Positions 35,801 through 51,300 of a stretch of DNA of 64,000 nucleotides are shown here, piece after piece. The translations under genes were made by a program, and so were the position numbers. The stretch is taken from the NCBI GenBank assembly GCA_940671915.1, contig CALNVZ010000641.1, positions 10,382,657 to 10,446,656 of the forward strand, written 5' to 3'. Source of the stretch: Paracentrotus lividus. Taxonomy: Eukaryota; Echinodermata; Echinoidea; Camarodonta; Echinidae. Every line of letters begins with the position of its first letter. The first letter of the stretch is position 1. The notes below the pieces were generated by a model. The model ran no database searches. It was given only the letters and a program-made list of their open reading frames with translations, and was not told where the DNA came from.

Positions 35801-36283
35801 TGTAAAAGTATGTCATCATTAAAATGGGCCTGTACACTGTTCAGGCTGTTGCATTATGGGTAAGGAATCAGGGCAGAATCAGTTAGTTGAGGGTTTGAGG
35901 TAGTGCTATATACAAAGCAGCTGGTTCGTACTGGCTTTAAATCTTCATGTCATACCTTTGAGATGGCAGCATAGTAGTTCATGGGAACGGAGGTATCACT
36001 GGCCAGGACCTTACTCTTCTCTTCGTTGTCCTTGACCTTTGACCTCAGACTCCGCCACCAGGGTGTGGTCGAGGGGTACGGCCATGCACCCCTACCTGCT
36101 CCTGACTTCACCCCATCAAGAAGCTGCAAACAAAATGGAACTTTCTTTAGTTTTAAATTTAAACAGTTAATAATCATATAGTGTCATTCTTACAATTTGT
36201 TATTGAACAGTACACAATTTAAGAAAAAAAACATATTTTGTTTCTATGAATTTCATTATAAATTTTTATTTATTTATTTATTT

Positions 36284-36318
<35 letters not shown>

Positions 36319-39300
36319 GGGGGGGGGGGAATGGTTCAACTTTATACTGGGGTTAAGCCAAACTATTTAAAAATTATCCATTTAATTCAGCTTAAGAGGG
36401 AACAGGTAGTTATTTGGAGGTCAAAGAATTAAAATCATTACTTTTAGTGGATTCCTCTGCAGATAATTTTGACATTCATTTATTTGTACAAAAGAAACAA
36501 AATACAGATTTATTTATATCATTATTTGTTCTGTGTTATACTTATGTTATGCACATCTTTGTATTTCTTTCTACTGGAAAATAATAAATTTTGAATAAAT
36601 ATATAATTCAAATTTAAACAATAATACACTGCATGAAAGTTTGTGGTATAGTTCAAAATAATGATACCTGTTGTGTTACTGCTTGTAAGTGACCAGCTAG
36701 TCCTATCACATGGTCACTTCTAATGTTATTTCCCAGCTCCTCTTGGCAGATATCAACCTAAAATAATAACATAAACATGAAAGTATAAAAGTAAAAAAAT
36801 ATATGTATACGTGTAGCCAGAGAAGATGCATTCAGTGGTAATGCCCACCCCCACTAAAAAAAAAAAATTTAAAAAATCCAAAACCAAAACCAAAACGAAC
36901 AAACAAACATATGATGGCTTAGAGTCATCTAACAAATTTTACAATAAAAGAATAGGAGGAAGAATTATAATTTTAGAAAAAGTCGGATAAATCTAAACAA
37001 AATAAAAATGGTAATTGGTAGTAAGTTGCATACTAAAAAAGTTATAAATAAAAAGAGTAAAATAATTATTTTAAAGGAATATAATTGTGCAATAACAAAA
37101 TAAAATATTTTTAAAATAAATTATATTATGAGGAATTACAATATTTAACCCATCTTCAAAATCATATCAAATTAAAATTCAAAAACATATATTGAGTAAT
37201 GAGTCGAATATTTCACTGAAAAGTAAGATCGATAGATTAAATTAAAAAAGCAAAAACTGATATTGAGTAGTTCGTCGCATAATTTACGGCAATTTTGATA
37301 AATGTACTCACTTGGATAAACTTTGCTCCATCACCATACCTGGGAGGCCGTCCAAAATGAAGTATCCAATTCAGCCTCGCTCCTAGAAGTAGGATCACAT
37401 CGGCTTGCAAGAGAGCTCTGGGATACAAATGAAATCAAATCAAATAGCTTAAATGTAAACAAGCTAAGGCCGAAATCTTCAACGAACAAGCAAACAAAAA
37501 CACTTACTGTTTCATAAAAAAGATCGAACCTACTTACTAGTAATATAGGCCTAATAACAACATCATAATATCAAATCTCACAATTTTAATCCTACTTAAA
37601 AAAAAAAAAAAAAAAAAAACCCGACCGGAAAAATAAAGGCCTAATAACAACATCAGTTTGTGATATATCATTAATAATCTATATAATACTTCATCATCAG
37701 TATTTCAAAATCTTTCATTACTATATGATTTTAAGACAATCCAATCACGATAAGGATCACCATTCACTTTATTCAATTGAATGACACCAAAGTCTTGCGT
37801 TCCCTGAAAATATTATTTATTGCCCAACATCGATGTGCGCTGGAGCCAATAAAAATAAAAACGTGTTCTACACAGGCAAAAATTAAAGCGTCTTAAATTT
37901 ATTTATCAAGGACTATAATCGCGAAAATTATAAAGACACTCTAGATACAGAAAATTATTTTCCCCAAGTTATGAACTAATTTATTTAATGAGACTGTGAC
38001 GATTTTATTAAAAGAGAAAAAAGAGAAAAGAAAGGAAAAAGAAAGAAAAAGAAACGACCAAAGGGGGTGCGAAAGACGCGACCAAGAAAACATCGGGACA
38101 AGAAGGAAATGTTGCATGCATGGTCTGTTAAATGTGATAAGTAGTTCATTTCAGAATATATAATCCCTGATTAACTTTATAACACGCTTCACATTACGTG
38201 TGTTATGGAAGAGTCCCAGGAAAATACGTCTTCTAGAAGTTTTTGCGCTATAACAAAACGCGGGGAAAACATGAAATACGGCCAACATTTGATTTATGCT
38301 ACAGTCACACACACACTTACGTTGAGTTACGTCCGGTTGCGTCCAAAAATTATTTTCTTTTCTGCGGATCCCCATGGATGCCTACCCGTCATAGTCAGCA
38401 GTGGAAATATTGATAATTTCGTTCATCCAGTAAAACAAAGAAATACATAAGAAATGATAGAATAGAAGATGAAATAAGATTAAAACAACACAAACGTATC
38501 TATACGTAAGTGTCTGTGTGACTGCAGCATTACTTTCAGGATAAAATATACCGGGAAAACATTTTTAAAAGACATAAGAATGACCGAATTTGCACTTTTA
38601 TCTCAGACGATTTTGTTCACTTCTGATCTGGTAATATACAATCAAGTACAACTTTTTAAAAAATAACACTTATAATTCACGTAAGTAAGTTGTTTTAACA
38701 TATTTAATTTTCATTTACGTCTATATAAAAGTTCTTATAAATGTCAAGCATCCACTGTCGATTTTTCAAAGGTTATGTTCATTATTATCGGATGTAAACT
38801 AATTCAAATGAGGCGAATATCAAATAATGGGGAATGCCCATTACAATAATTGAAATTGTTAACTCCAGTGTTAGGATCAAGGATCAAGAACGTCTAGAAA
38901 AATGTCGAGCAGTAAACCCAACAGTTAGATGGAACAGTCCACATTATTATTTTTCTTTTGATGTGTATTTCGAACTCCGATATCTGCATTACATAATCAA
39001 TCGAACGATATCGCATCCAGGTAAACAGTCTGACTACGTAAACAAAGACCCGTATGCCCTATTATTATAACTGTAGCAAACTCAAAATATAGGTATTCGT
39101 ACGTGTAGCATGTACTGTGTGCTCTAATTATCTGTCATATTAACTAGCTATCAATTAATGGTTGATTTATTAACCAAGACTTGGGACTACATTATCTCTG
39201 ACAGCTAAATAATGTAGACACTGTCACTGTGGTATTTATTTTGATCAATTCAATAGTCACAACACAGTTTGCCGTGCTGTGTGTTGTGACAAAATAATTG

Positions 39301-42300
39301 TGGATTATTGTCCGGGGTTTGTTGCTCTTTGAAAAGGGTGAAAATGGCGGATATATTGAGTGGTGTCATGGAGAATCACACCAGTGTTTCTACGTTGGTA
39401 GGATTCGAGTCAGCATGGCGTTACATGACTGATAATTACACACGATTTCAGATCGCAACTTACGGCTCGGCGCTTCTTCATTTCGTAAGTATATTGCTTT
39501 ATCATAATGATTATGTTTAATGTAGAATTAAGCATGACGATCATGGCTAGTACATAGACCTGATCATAATAATAATAATTATTATTATTCAATATATATA
39601 TAACGCCTATCAAAAATTCTCTCAGCGCTTTACAATATACAGACTATATAAATACTTAAGTAATTACTGCTCAATCAACTACACTTAACTAACTTTTCCA
39701 CCTGACTTCTTAAATAACTTAACTCCCGAGCTTAACTAAGGGTTGTGAAAATAACTCCATAATTTCTAGAATTGCCTTACTGATCAGGCTTCATTATTAT
39801 TTACAGAAAAAGATGGGTTCTAGTTTTAAGTGCTGCTTTAAGGGAGAGTGGTTATTTTTAATGTGTAAGAATGATATATGTATTTTGTGTGTCGATCGAT
39901 GTTTTTGCATATTCAGCAATATTTTAATTTCATATAAAATTATTGAAACATATACATTTTTTAATAATCCTAGCACAGTTCGTGACGAATATGAAAGTTT
40001 TTTTTTTTAATATAAAAATTATGCTTCCCAGTATGAATACAATTACTGCTGAAGAAATTCCATTACTAGTAATCTATAATTATATTCTATCAGAATGTTT
40101 CCATTCTTAATTTGAAAAAAAAAAACAACAACATAGAAACAATAATTGTATGAACTCGGAAAGTATTTCATTCAATGCGGTATAATAATATTGTAATATA
40201 TGACTTGTTTTACGTTACACAACCAAAAGAACCAAACCCAGAATACATGCAGTTTGCAAAAAGCACAGATATTTTGTTACCGATGCAAGGATGTATAAAA
40301 ATAATTGTCTTCTTTTCCTTTCAAACTGCAGATATCCTACGCTTTGATCTCATTGCCGTCCATAACATTCCAATTCATACCTTACATGCAACGCTTCAAG
40401 ATTCAACATGTAAGTATAGATTAGAATGTACCTCTTCTTCGGATTTAACAAGTTATATTAGTTTATGCTACAGTCACACAGACACTTACGTATAGTTACG
40501 TTTTTGTTGTTTAAATCTTATTTCAACTTTTATTCTATCATTTCTTATGTATTTCTTTGTTTTATTGGATGAATGAAGTTATCATTATTTCCAATCCTGA
40601 CTATGACGGGAAGGCATTCGTGGGGATGCGAAGAAAAGAAAAAGATTTTTGGACGCAACCGGACGTAACTATACGTACGTGTCTGTGTGACTGTACCATT
40701 AGAACCATTTAATCAGAGTCCTACTATACGTTTGAAAATAGTCCGCTTATCAATGCGCAAACACCATATAGCGCAATAAGAAAAAAAAAAATACTTGTAA
40801 AGGGATGGGTTACGTATTCGAGGTAACTCTTATCATGATGTAAACAGTGTTTACAAATACCAACAGAAAGGGAACCTGGGTTATAAAACAAATAGAAATA
40901 GATTATGTGCATGGAAGATCTCGATGATTAACAGAGCATTATTTCTGTTTACACATGAAAAAGTGCAAATTTACAACATCACGACCAATGAAAAGATGGA
41001 CTTTTTGTTTGCGATTGTTTATTTTTTTTTATTTGTCAACTGAAAATATTTCATTTTGCCATCCGTTCTATTTAGGACACAATAAAATGGTGTAATAAGG
41101 AACCGCGGATTCAAAATATTGAAATGAGGGAGGGGGCACAGACGGCAAATTTGGAAATAAGCGCTGTAATCTAAAAAAAAAAACAACAATTAATTTTTTT
41201 TTTTTAAAGATAAAAAATAATAATAAGGGCGTACCCCTCTTACGACTACCCCCATCTACTGGATACGTCACTAAAGCTGTAAAAACTAATTGTTTTTGTC
41301 TCTTGTTTTGCAGGACAAAGAGCTAACAGGAGCTAATCAATGGAAATGCATTCGTCTGCTCGTAGTCAATCAGATTATCCAAATCCCGTTCTTTTTCGGA
41401 GCCCATTGGTACTGCGAATTTATGAACCTTCCCTTCAGCTACGAGACAATGCCTGCATGGTAAGTATATGTTAAAGATTATACATAATAATAACGCTTCG
41501 GGGACATTCACTTTGCGTTCAATTTCTTATAAACGAATTCATTGATTAAAGACTGTATCAAACAAAAGAGATAGTATGAACTAATATAGCGATACTAATG
41601 GCATATTCACTAATTTAATTATCTCGATGCTACTTTTCAATGCGGTGATGTTTTAGAACTATGCACCACACCCCTTTTTTTGGTCATGACATCAATATTA
41701 ATGATATAAGTTATCGATAAATATTGAAATTTTAGGTATGATGGAAAAAAATACAATAGAAGGCAGCTAATATATGATAACATAATTTTGTAGCATAATT
41801 CCTTTTCCATTTGATATAATAGGTACGTAATTCTACTCCAGTGCTTTGCTAGTCTAGTGATCGAGGATGCCTGGCATTACTTCAATCATCGCCTCCTCCA
41901 TCATAAGAGCATCTACAAGTATGTCCACAAGCTACATCACACATGGCAGGTGGGTGATGACGGTGTAACTATGGCAACGCATCCTCAATGAGATGGAGAT
42001 AATTAATTTTGTTTAAAAAACATTTATTTTCTCTGTATTCATTTTCGAAAGTATATTAAAGTGTAAAGACATCTAAGGAATTGTCAGTCGCCCCAAATGT
42101 CACATGCAGACATAGTTGTCAACTATGTTTGCAAAATTATTATGGTTATTATTTTTACTTTGCCATTGACATGTATGCGGCCGTGTTAACGGTTAAAAAT
42201 ACTCCTACAGATATGGATATACGGAATACACAATTATAGAATGTAAAATATTAATATTAATACCAATATTGTCTTAATTTTTCAGTCCCCCTTCGGAATG

Positions 42301-45300
42301 GTTGCTGAGTATGCTCACCCTATCGAGACAATGCGTAAGATTGATTTCCTATTACCAATCTGTCAAGATCTGTATCATACATGCCATGGTTATTTAAAGA
42401 GTGCATAGTTAGAATACTCAAATAAAGAGGGAGCAAAAAATACCGTTCTATGAAAGGCTACACTTTCGATAGAATACATGAGCTTTTATTCATCATTTCA
42501 ATCACCATACATCCACTTAATAGAGCGGAGACAGATCTTTATGTATCGTAATTCATTATTTAAAAAAACAAACAAGAAAAATCATTACAAACGTGTTCGG
42601 ATAAATACTGGTATATATTCTGGATTTTAGTATAGACTCCTTCCGATTTAATGCTGTAGAGTTTTGATGGAATGGGGACGCGAAGAGGGGCGGGGGAAGG
42701 GGATGATACAGCAGCCCCGACTAAAGCCTCATGTTTTCAGAGAGAGAGGCTCGCCTTCTCCAACATTTTGTGTGAAGTGATTTTGTATACAATTTTGGTA
42801 ATGTGAAGGAAATTAACGGAAAAAACAAGTTGATGAACTTACTATAAACGCACATACAAACAACGCGTGGAACACATGCATCCTAAAACATCTAAGAATT
42901 TTCCCTCTCGGATAATTGACGGGAAAAACTTTTATCACGTGATTAACTATAGACCAATCGTATAGCTAGATCCTTAGTAAATGGTAGATAAAATCGACTA
43001 TAATTTTTATTCTCATTTCTTTCAGTTCTTGGTATGGGTACCATGTGGGGGATCCTGATCTTCGGAAACCATTTCGTCTTCCTCTGGGCATGGATGTGGG
43101 TCCGACTCATGGAAACTATCGATGTTCATTCTGGTTATGATATCCCACTCCACCCATTGCATCTATTTCCATTCTACGGAGGTATGTATATTTTAATTAC
43201 CCCCCCCCCCCCCCCCCCCCCCCCCATCCCCTGAAAAGGGAAAAAAAAACAACAACAAACAAACAAAACAAAAAAGTGGGGAGAAGAAAACGAATGAAAA
43301 CTAAATACGAAATCTAATATCTGTAAAGCGCTTATTATGAATAAAAACTAATAAAAAAATATTGGGTAGTTTGAACCTTCATCATTCCGGTGGTCTAGTG
43401 GTAACGATGCTGCAGTCTAGTGATCTAGAGGTCATGGTTCAAATCCCACACGGCCTTCTGTGATTTTTTCCACACAAAAGTTTGCCCCCTATTAATACTG
43501 CAATATAGCGTGTGTACTACTACTGGTGGAGACAAGAGAATAATATATTTCCTGTCGTTGTTATGACATTTCCGACAAAATTTCTTTGGTATTTCGGTTT
43601 ACATAATGATTATAAACCGTTCTCCCTATCCCAATGTCCTTTATAAATAACCAATTAACAATCGATTTTATTCCTTCTTTTTGTTTTGATGTTCGTGCAG
43701 GAGCTAAGTTCCATGACTTTCATCACATGAACTTCCATGGCAACTACGCACCTACTTTCACGTGGTGGGACAAGGTCTTCGGTACTGATATACAGTACAA
43801 GGAATATTATCAGAATCTCAAGGCGGAGGAAAAGAAGCAAATGTGATCACGAAAAGATTATCGTGAAATTATATCTATGCACAAACTAAATTTAATTTTG
43901 CAACAAGTAAAAGTAGAAAGTAATTGTTTTCAGTGGCAGATAAAACTAGCTTCCATGTTGTCAGTATTGAACAAGAAACACAATATAATTGTATGATATA
44001 ATCTATTTATTATAGTGATTTTCCAGTTAAACTGCGCAAAGTGCTTTACAGAAAATATATTCATCTACGAAACTTGCCGTCTGCGCCTATCATACTATTT
44101 TAAAAATCACCATGATAATAGTCCGAAAAAGGATACAGCGAAGTTGCCTAATATATGAAGGGATTTTTAATAGGCTAAATAAGGTCGTGGCTCTCCCTAT
44201 ATCTTATTCACGAAAAGATGCTATGAAAAATGTGAATACAATGTTCGTTACTATTAGTATTATTAGTATTATTATGATCATTATATATTTTGCTAAATGG
44301 AAAGGTCGATAGGGAACAGTTATTTGTATAATACAAAATGTATTGTTGTTTTATTTTAATCCATGGGCAGTTTTTGCTCGCAAGTAAAAGTTAACAATTT
44401 ATATGAAAATTTTATTCTTGGATAGGGTACATGCAGGTAATATGGGCCCCCTAAGCTCATTTGCCTAATTTGCATAAAATTGCAAAATGACACACAGTCT
44501 AATCTTTGTTTATATGAATCAATAACTACTGCTCTAACTTTTATTGTGAAGAAAAACAATTATCACCGACCCCCCTGTCTGCAATATTCAAATGTTGACG
44601 TCATTACCAAAGTGCCCATATTACCTGCATGTGCAGGTAATATGGGCACATGTATTTAATGTATGTGTTAAAAACTACACTGACTCTACCATGTCTGGAA
44701 TTTGCTTAAAATGTTGAAAATCATTAACTTTAAGATATCATTTATAATTATAAGACCCTTCAGTATATACTTTGACTATATATTTCATTGTTTTGTATTT
44801 TTTATATTATTTATTTTTTAAATATTATTTATTTAAATATTATTTTCATTATACAAGTCAATATAGGCCTACAAAATGTTATTTATATGTATTATATACT
44901 CTGAATATACCCCAAAAAATCGTAGCAAAGAGATTGATGCCTCATCCCAATACTGAGTACCAGAATCATTTCCGCCATTTTGGATGGCCCATATTACCTG
45001 CACTAATGTTGCTGTGTCAGGCAAGCATTCAATGCCACATCGCACCCCTTCACTACAACAAATTGACCTGTACACGCTAGTATGATAAAAATGAAACTAT
45101 AAGCTTACTAAATATACAAAACAATTGAGGTTACCCCCTCAAACACTCTTTCACCATCACATTCTGTGAAATATCAAATTTTACATCAGGGTAAAAAAAT
45201 GCCGTATGTTTTACGTACCTTTTTGGTTTTCAGCCATTTTCTCAGAGAAATTTCGCCATCACATGCTCTCAGGACGATATATTTTCGTATACAGTTCATA

Positions 45301-48300
45301 TGAACAACATTATGGTGCTCACACCGGTCATCGGTCACCGGTCGACGGTCACGACATGATTTGCTTCAGGTGGCCCATATTACCTGCTGGCCCATATTAC
45401 CTGCATGTACCCTATATCTAATCTGACAATAGTTTTTATGTCACATTATTTTATTTCTTCTGTTATGGCCGGAAATAAATTGTTTAAGCATAATGTGCTG
45501 CATCTTCAATATTTAATATGATTTCATAACAATCGTGACGATACTGCAGTAATGATAATTACAAACTATGTTATGTAAGCAATTATCAGATGTTAAACTG
45601 ATTATCAATGTATATAAATCGACCTTTTTATAGTGACTGAATATTATATGACCTGAGAATGAAAATGTTCAGAATAATTATACAATCAAGGAATGCTTGT
45701 TTGCTTAATATATTTTTAATGTATAGCTCTTTTATTTTGACATAACTCTCATGGAAATAAATGGAACGAATGAACTGATCTGAATAATGCATGCAATGTG
45801 CAATGATTGTCATCTTTGAATAAAGAGGGAGTGAGAGAGAGAGACTGAGATACTCTCCGAGTATATACGGAATCATGAACTCTGTACAAGTTATATTTCA
45901 AACTGAAATATTATACTGGACCTATATCAACCTGTTTCTTTGATAAATTAATATCGAAGGAAGATATGTTTTGATATATGGGCCTACATCATTCTTGTGG
46001 TCTTCCAAATAATACTTGCGATAGAAGAAAAACAATAAAACAGAGTCGATGTAGGTTGGATAGCCTACGAAAATAGCACGGTCAACAGTGGTTTTAAATA
46101 AATTATGTTCATGTTAACATGTTCATAAATTAGAAATCATTATAGGAAGATCATGATTTTATGATCCATAATACATAATCCTGTACTTCAAAATAAAACT
46201 GGCGATACAATAAACATAGAATGACATTTAACAAAACCAGAATCGTGTCGAACATTACATTGTAGTCGATGATGGTTGGTTAGCCATTAAAGGAAACCGA
46301 TATCTAAGGAACTAAATCACTTTCATACAAAAAGGCACAATGAGAGGAGCAATTAATATTATATACAAAAAAAAAAGTTTCATCAAAAACGGTCATACAA
46401 TTAAAAAAAAAGTTGTGGAAGTTTGAAAAGTCTCCTTGTACTTTCTATGCATGATATCCTCAAATTGGCAATATTGCTTCAAAAATCTTCACTATCTTTT
46501 GAATATTTTAACCCACATAATTATGTTGAGCTCAGAAGGAGGTGAAATATTTTTTGAAAGATAATGGGGAAAACCTGAAGAATTGTGTACAAAACAAAAG
46601 GAGAGTTGTCCATAAAATCGGTCATATATTGCCTATATGAGGTACAACGATAAATCTCTTATTAATTTTGTTAACCGTTTTGGGTGATGTGTTTTTTTTT
46701 TTTGTTTTTTTTTGTTTTTTTTTTTTTTTGTTTTTTTTTTTTTTTTTTTGATTGCTCCTCTCATTTTGCTTTTCCTGTAAAAATGAATATTTCTTTGGGT
46801 ATCAGTTTCCTTTAAAATCCCACCCATTCGAAGGAAAAAAAAAGGAAAAAAAAAGTGTGAATCAAGGTCCGAGACGGAGTCCCCTTTCCTAAAGCCTATA
46901 ATCACTGGCGTAAATCCGCTCGCGCTCTCCATTCATCAGGAGGGTGACGTTTTGTATTACATTGTATTATGTAATATCCCCCGAGATGAAAAAAAAATCT
47001 TGACGGATTTATTCTAGTGCTAATAATAGTACCACTCCCGACTATAACATAATGACGGCTCCTTTGAATTATAAACAATGATGTTGGGGATAATGAATTT
47101 CAATGTTTACATTTAGCCTGTCTCCTTTTTAATAACGCTGAATCCCATTCTTTGCTCAACGATTCCTCTGACTTCCTCGCAATACGGAGACGGTCCCTGC
47201 ACTAGTCGTCAACCCCCGGGAATCTGATTTAAAGCGGGTAGAAGGCGATCCCTTTGACGACCGCACTCCAGTAACCTTTACCCGGGCATTTGTCTCGTTC
47301 CTGATTGGTGCGTTCCTTACCGCTATGCGGGCAATAGTAATACAGCGGGCTTTTGTGTTTCCGCTTTCGACTGTATACAGCTGGGTTGTCTGCGGTTATT
47401 ATTATGTCTGAAAATTTTGCAGTACACACACACAATACAATCTACCGACCAATGGCGGTATATGCATGCAAGTATACACGCGTAACTATCCCTTGTATAC
47501 GGGTTGCGTTATTGGCAAACTGATACTGTACAAAAAAAAAAAGAGTAACCGCTTTATACCACACGCACACTATTGTAGGCAAAGTTTCCTCGGTATATCT
47601 ATTGACAGTAAATATTTCTGTAAGTATAATTGCCTTGAATTCCTTTCTTACTTTATATTTTATTGAACTGTCTGAAGCTTTAAATATAGTTTTAATATAT
47701 TCAAAGGAATCTTGACATCTGGATATGACCGCGGAAATCATAGCACCCGGCACTTTCAGGCTCAGGCTCGTATGATCTGACCGTTTTGCATGTGATGTTT
47801 TTTCTTTCTTTCTTGTTTTTATGAGTATGAGTACAATGACTGCCGGGAATGAATGCTATATATTGTCAAATAATAATGCCTAAACCGAATTCTACTGTCC
47901 TCGTTTTGTTTATTCATTATCATATTTGTTTGCATTTCATTTTGTTAGCCATATTTGTTTCGATCTTAAGGCTGGATTGCGTATAGGCCTATAGGCTTTA
48001 TATCGACAATAATAATTAAGCCCAATATTATGCAACCATTCAATTAATGTTTGTAAAATAATCCTATCGGCAAGAGAAAGATAATAATTATTATCGCCGA
48101 GTGATAAAAGAAAAATAGTATGTCCGATTCCTTTTTTAATAGAACATTTCTTGATTTCCCAGATCGTTTTGCATGTATTCCGCGATTGGCGCTCATTTAT
48201 TAACTGCAGTTGTGACGATCTTGGGGAGGGGCATATGTACGTTGCTATAGATGCCTAATCATAATTATAATGTACATGTAGGCAATATGATAATGATAAT

Positions 48301-51300
48301 AATAATAATAATAATAACTGCTTAAAGCGCTTTATATAATCCCATTACCCTGTTCATATTACAAATATGGCTAGCACAACAAATATTAAAATATTTTATC
48401 AGTATTTTAGAGACGCGGCTCCTAACTTATAATTAAGTTAATCCCGTTTGACCATCTCGACAAGTCGTTTCTGTAAAAGTGAATATACAGTGCGTATAAA
48501 TAAAAACGGGACAGTTTTGAAAAGTCTGTCAAAATTTCGTTTCAAATTATGATGTCTATATTTTAATAGATGCTCTGAAGTCTTATCTTTTAAATGCCAT
48601 TAAAAGAAATAAGTTTTGTTCATGCTTGAGCGCACACGGAACGTTTTTGTCAGGGGCTCAAGGAGGAGAAAGAAGAAAGAACTTGCGCACAAAATGAAAG
48701 AAAATGAGAAATATGATCAGCAGACCTCTTGCTAATCACCAGACTTCCTCTTAACCTTTTCATTATCTTTGCCACTATTTTCGAATTATGCTGCCACAGC
48801 CATTTACAAAGCTATTTATTTGCTTTGTTTGTTCTTGTTTTTCATTTTAATAAGTTATTTTTTTAGCAATGAATAATCCTTCAAACTTGAAAAAAAAAAA
48901 AAAAACTTTTTTGTCAACCCAAGAAAGGGGATTTGGTTAATAATATTGGTCAACTGATTGGTTGATTGATTGATTTACTGATGATTGCTTTGTTTGTTTC
49001 GTTCATGCTTGAGCGAACACGGAAAGTATTTGAGGGGGGGGGGGGGGGTTCAAAAAAAAAAGGGGGAAAGGCTTTCGTTATAAATTTAAAGGGTATTATT
49101 TATTCTCAATCATTACTATTTCTGAATCAGGTACTTCCATTCGGATTGGTTGTTGCTTTTCAACTGATCAATGATAATCGTTCAGTTTGAATCGATTTGC
49201 TATGATTCTTCCAACGATTTAATTAATCATTTGAACAATCAATCAAAAAGTAATAGATCAATCAATCAATCATTCAAACAATGAATTAATCAAACGGATT
49301 AAATCATTCAAATGGTCAATCTATCACTCCTTCATTCAATCAATCGATCAATCAATAAATCAATCCATCAATCAATCAAAAAATAAATCAATCAACTAAT
49401 CAACCAACCAATCAAATGCCCTTACTTGGTTTGACAACATTTTTAATTTAAGTTTGAAGGAATATGCAATGCTAAAAGATAATATGCTAACAATAAAACA
49501 AGAAGAAAAAAAAAAACCCACAAAAACAAAAGAAAACAATTCAAGTAAATAAATAGCCTAGTAAATAAATTTTGAAAGCATAATTTAAAAAAATGTCAAA
49601 GATAATGAAAAGGATAAGAGGAAGTCTGCTGATTAGCAAGAAGTCTGATGATCATATTTCTCATTTTCTTCCATTTTGTGCGCAAGCCTCTTTCTGAGCC
49701 CCTGACAAATACGTTCCGTGTGCGCTCAAGCATTGACGAAAATTATTCTTTTTAATGGCATCTGAAAGATAACACTTCAGAGCATCTATTAACATCAAAA
49801 TATAGACACCATAATTTGAAACAAAATTTTGACAGACTTTTCAAAACTGTCCCGTTTTTATTGATACGCACTGTATAGGCCTACTACTTTGAGGGAGTGC
49901 ACCGCAGCGCGGGTAAATGGCTTTGGGATCGGAAAGGATGATTTTATATGACGCTGACCTGAAACCACATTTTAAAGAAAACAAAAACCCCAAAAGCATT
50001 CCTCTATAAAAGTGAAAATGAGAAGAACGATTAAAGAAAAAAAAATCAAAATCAGTTACAAAAATATGAGAATTAGAGAAGTCTCACTTTACTTTCGATC
50101 GTCGACTTGGCAAATTATGCTTGCCTTCATAATGGGTGGTTTTGTGGCCGACAACTCTTCTTTTTTTAGGACGTGACACAATATGAAATTCATTTCCCGT
50201 AGTATCATGCTGAGCTAAAAAAAAAAATAAAAAAAATAAGACGATATCTACAAAAAAAAGTAATAATCTCCAAAATTGTATACAAAACAAAATAACTCAC
50301 AAAAATCGATAATTGTCCAATCAGTCATTTGCGAATTTGAGGATCTCCACAGAAAGAAGGTCAAGACTTTTAAAATTCCATACTGACAGACTTTGATGAC
50401 ACTTTCTCGAATTACTCCTCGATCGACTTAACTCTTTCCAAATTATGATTATTTGGGGCATGTAAAATACAAGCATTGCTTTTTAGCATCCTTCTGTTAT
50501 CATTCATCATTAACTTATATTGTGATATATTTCCTGTTACTTGAAATGAATCAATTATTTGTATGAATTTCTCATTCGTTCATGAAAACTGTATGGGTGA
50601 CATTGTATGATATGATATTAAAAAATAATAAATTCAATTCATTTCAATTAATAATAATAATTATAATAATAATGAACAATTCTTGTATAGCGCATATCAA
50701 AAATAAAAAAATAAATGAATTTAAGTCCCTATATGCGCTTAGAAAAAAAGAGAATGAAAAGGAACAATAGGACATACCACTTAAGAAAAAGTATACTTTG
50801 ACATAAAATAAATGAATTGATTATTTCAAAGAATAGAAGAGATGTGTCTTCAAGAGACTTTTGAAATTATGTAATGTATCAGTTTGTCTGAGGTTCATTG
50901 GGAGTTTATTCCATAACTCTGAGGCAGCTTGCTGCCTCAGAGTCGATTGAGACGGCTACGTGAATAGTTTGTTTTTCTGTATTTATGTAACTTATACGAA
51001 AGGGAAACTTATTCTTCTTCCGAACAAATTGACAAATAAAGTTGAGACTGTTATTTTTTGGTGTTAGATGATATTGCATAAGGTGTCACTGTCATCACAA
51101 AATTTAAATAAAAATTTTAAATAAAAGTGATGGTTAATTATATCAACAACACATCCTGCCTTATTATTGGATTTAGGAGTCGACCAAATATAATTTATAT
51201 ATATTTTTTTAAACATTAAAGACCGACAGATGTTGCGGTACTCGAAGGACACCGGGTCGCATTTCATCAAACGACTTGTTAGACATTTTATCCGACAAAT

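Noticed and set aside
43384-43462. Possible functional tRNA gene in MSMO1 intron 6
   Set aside because: Good A- and B-box words but no acceptor pairing, and a SINE-like continuation.
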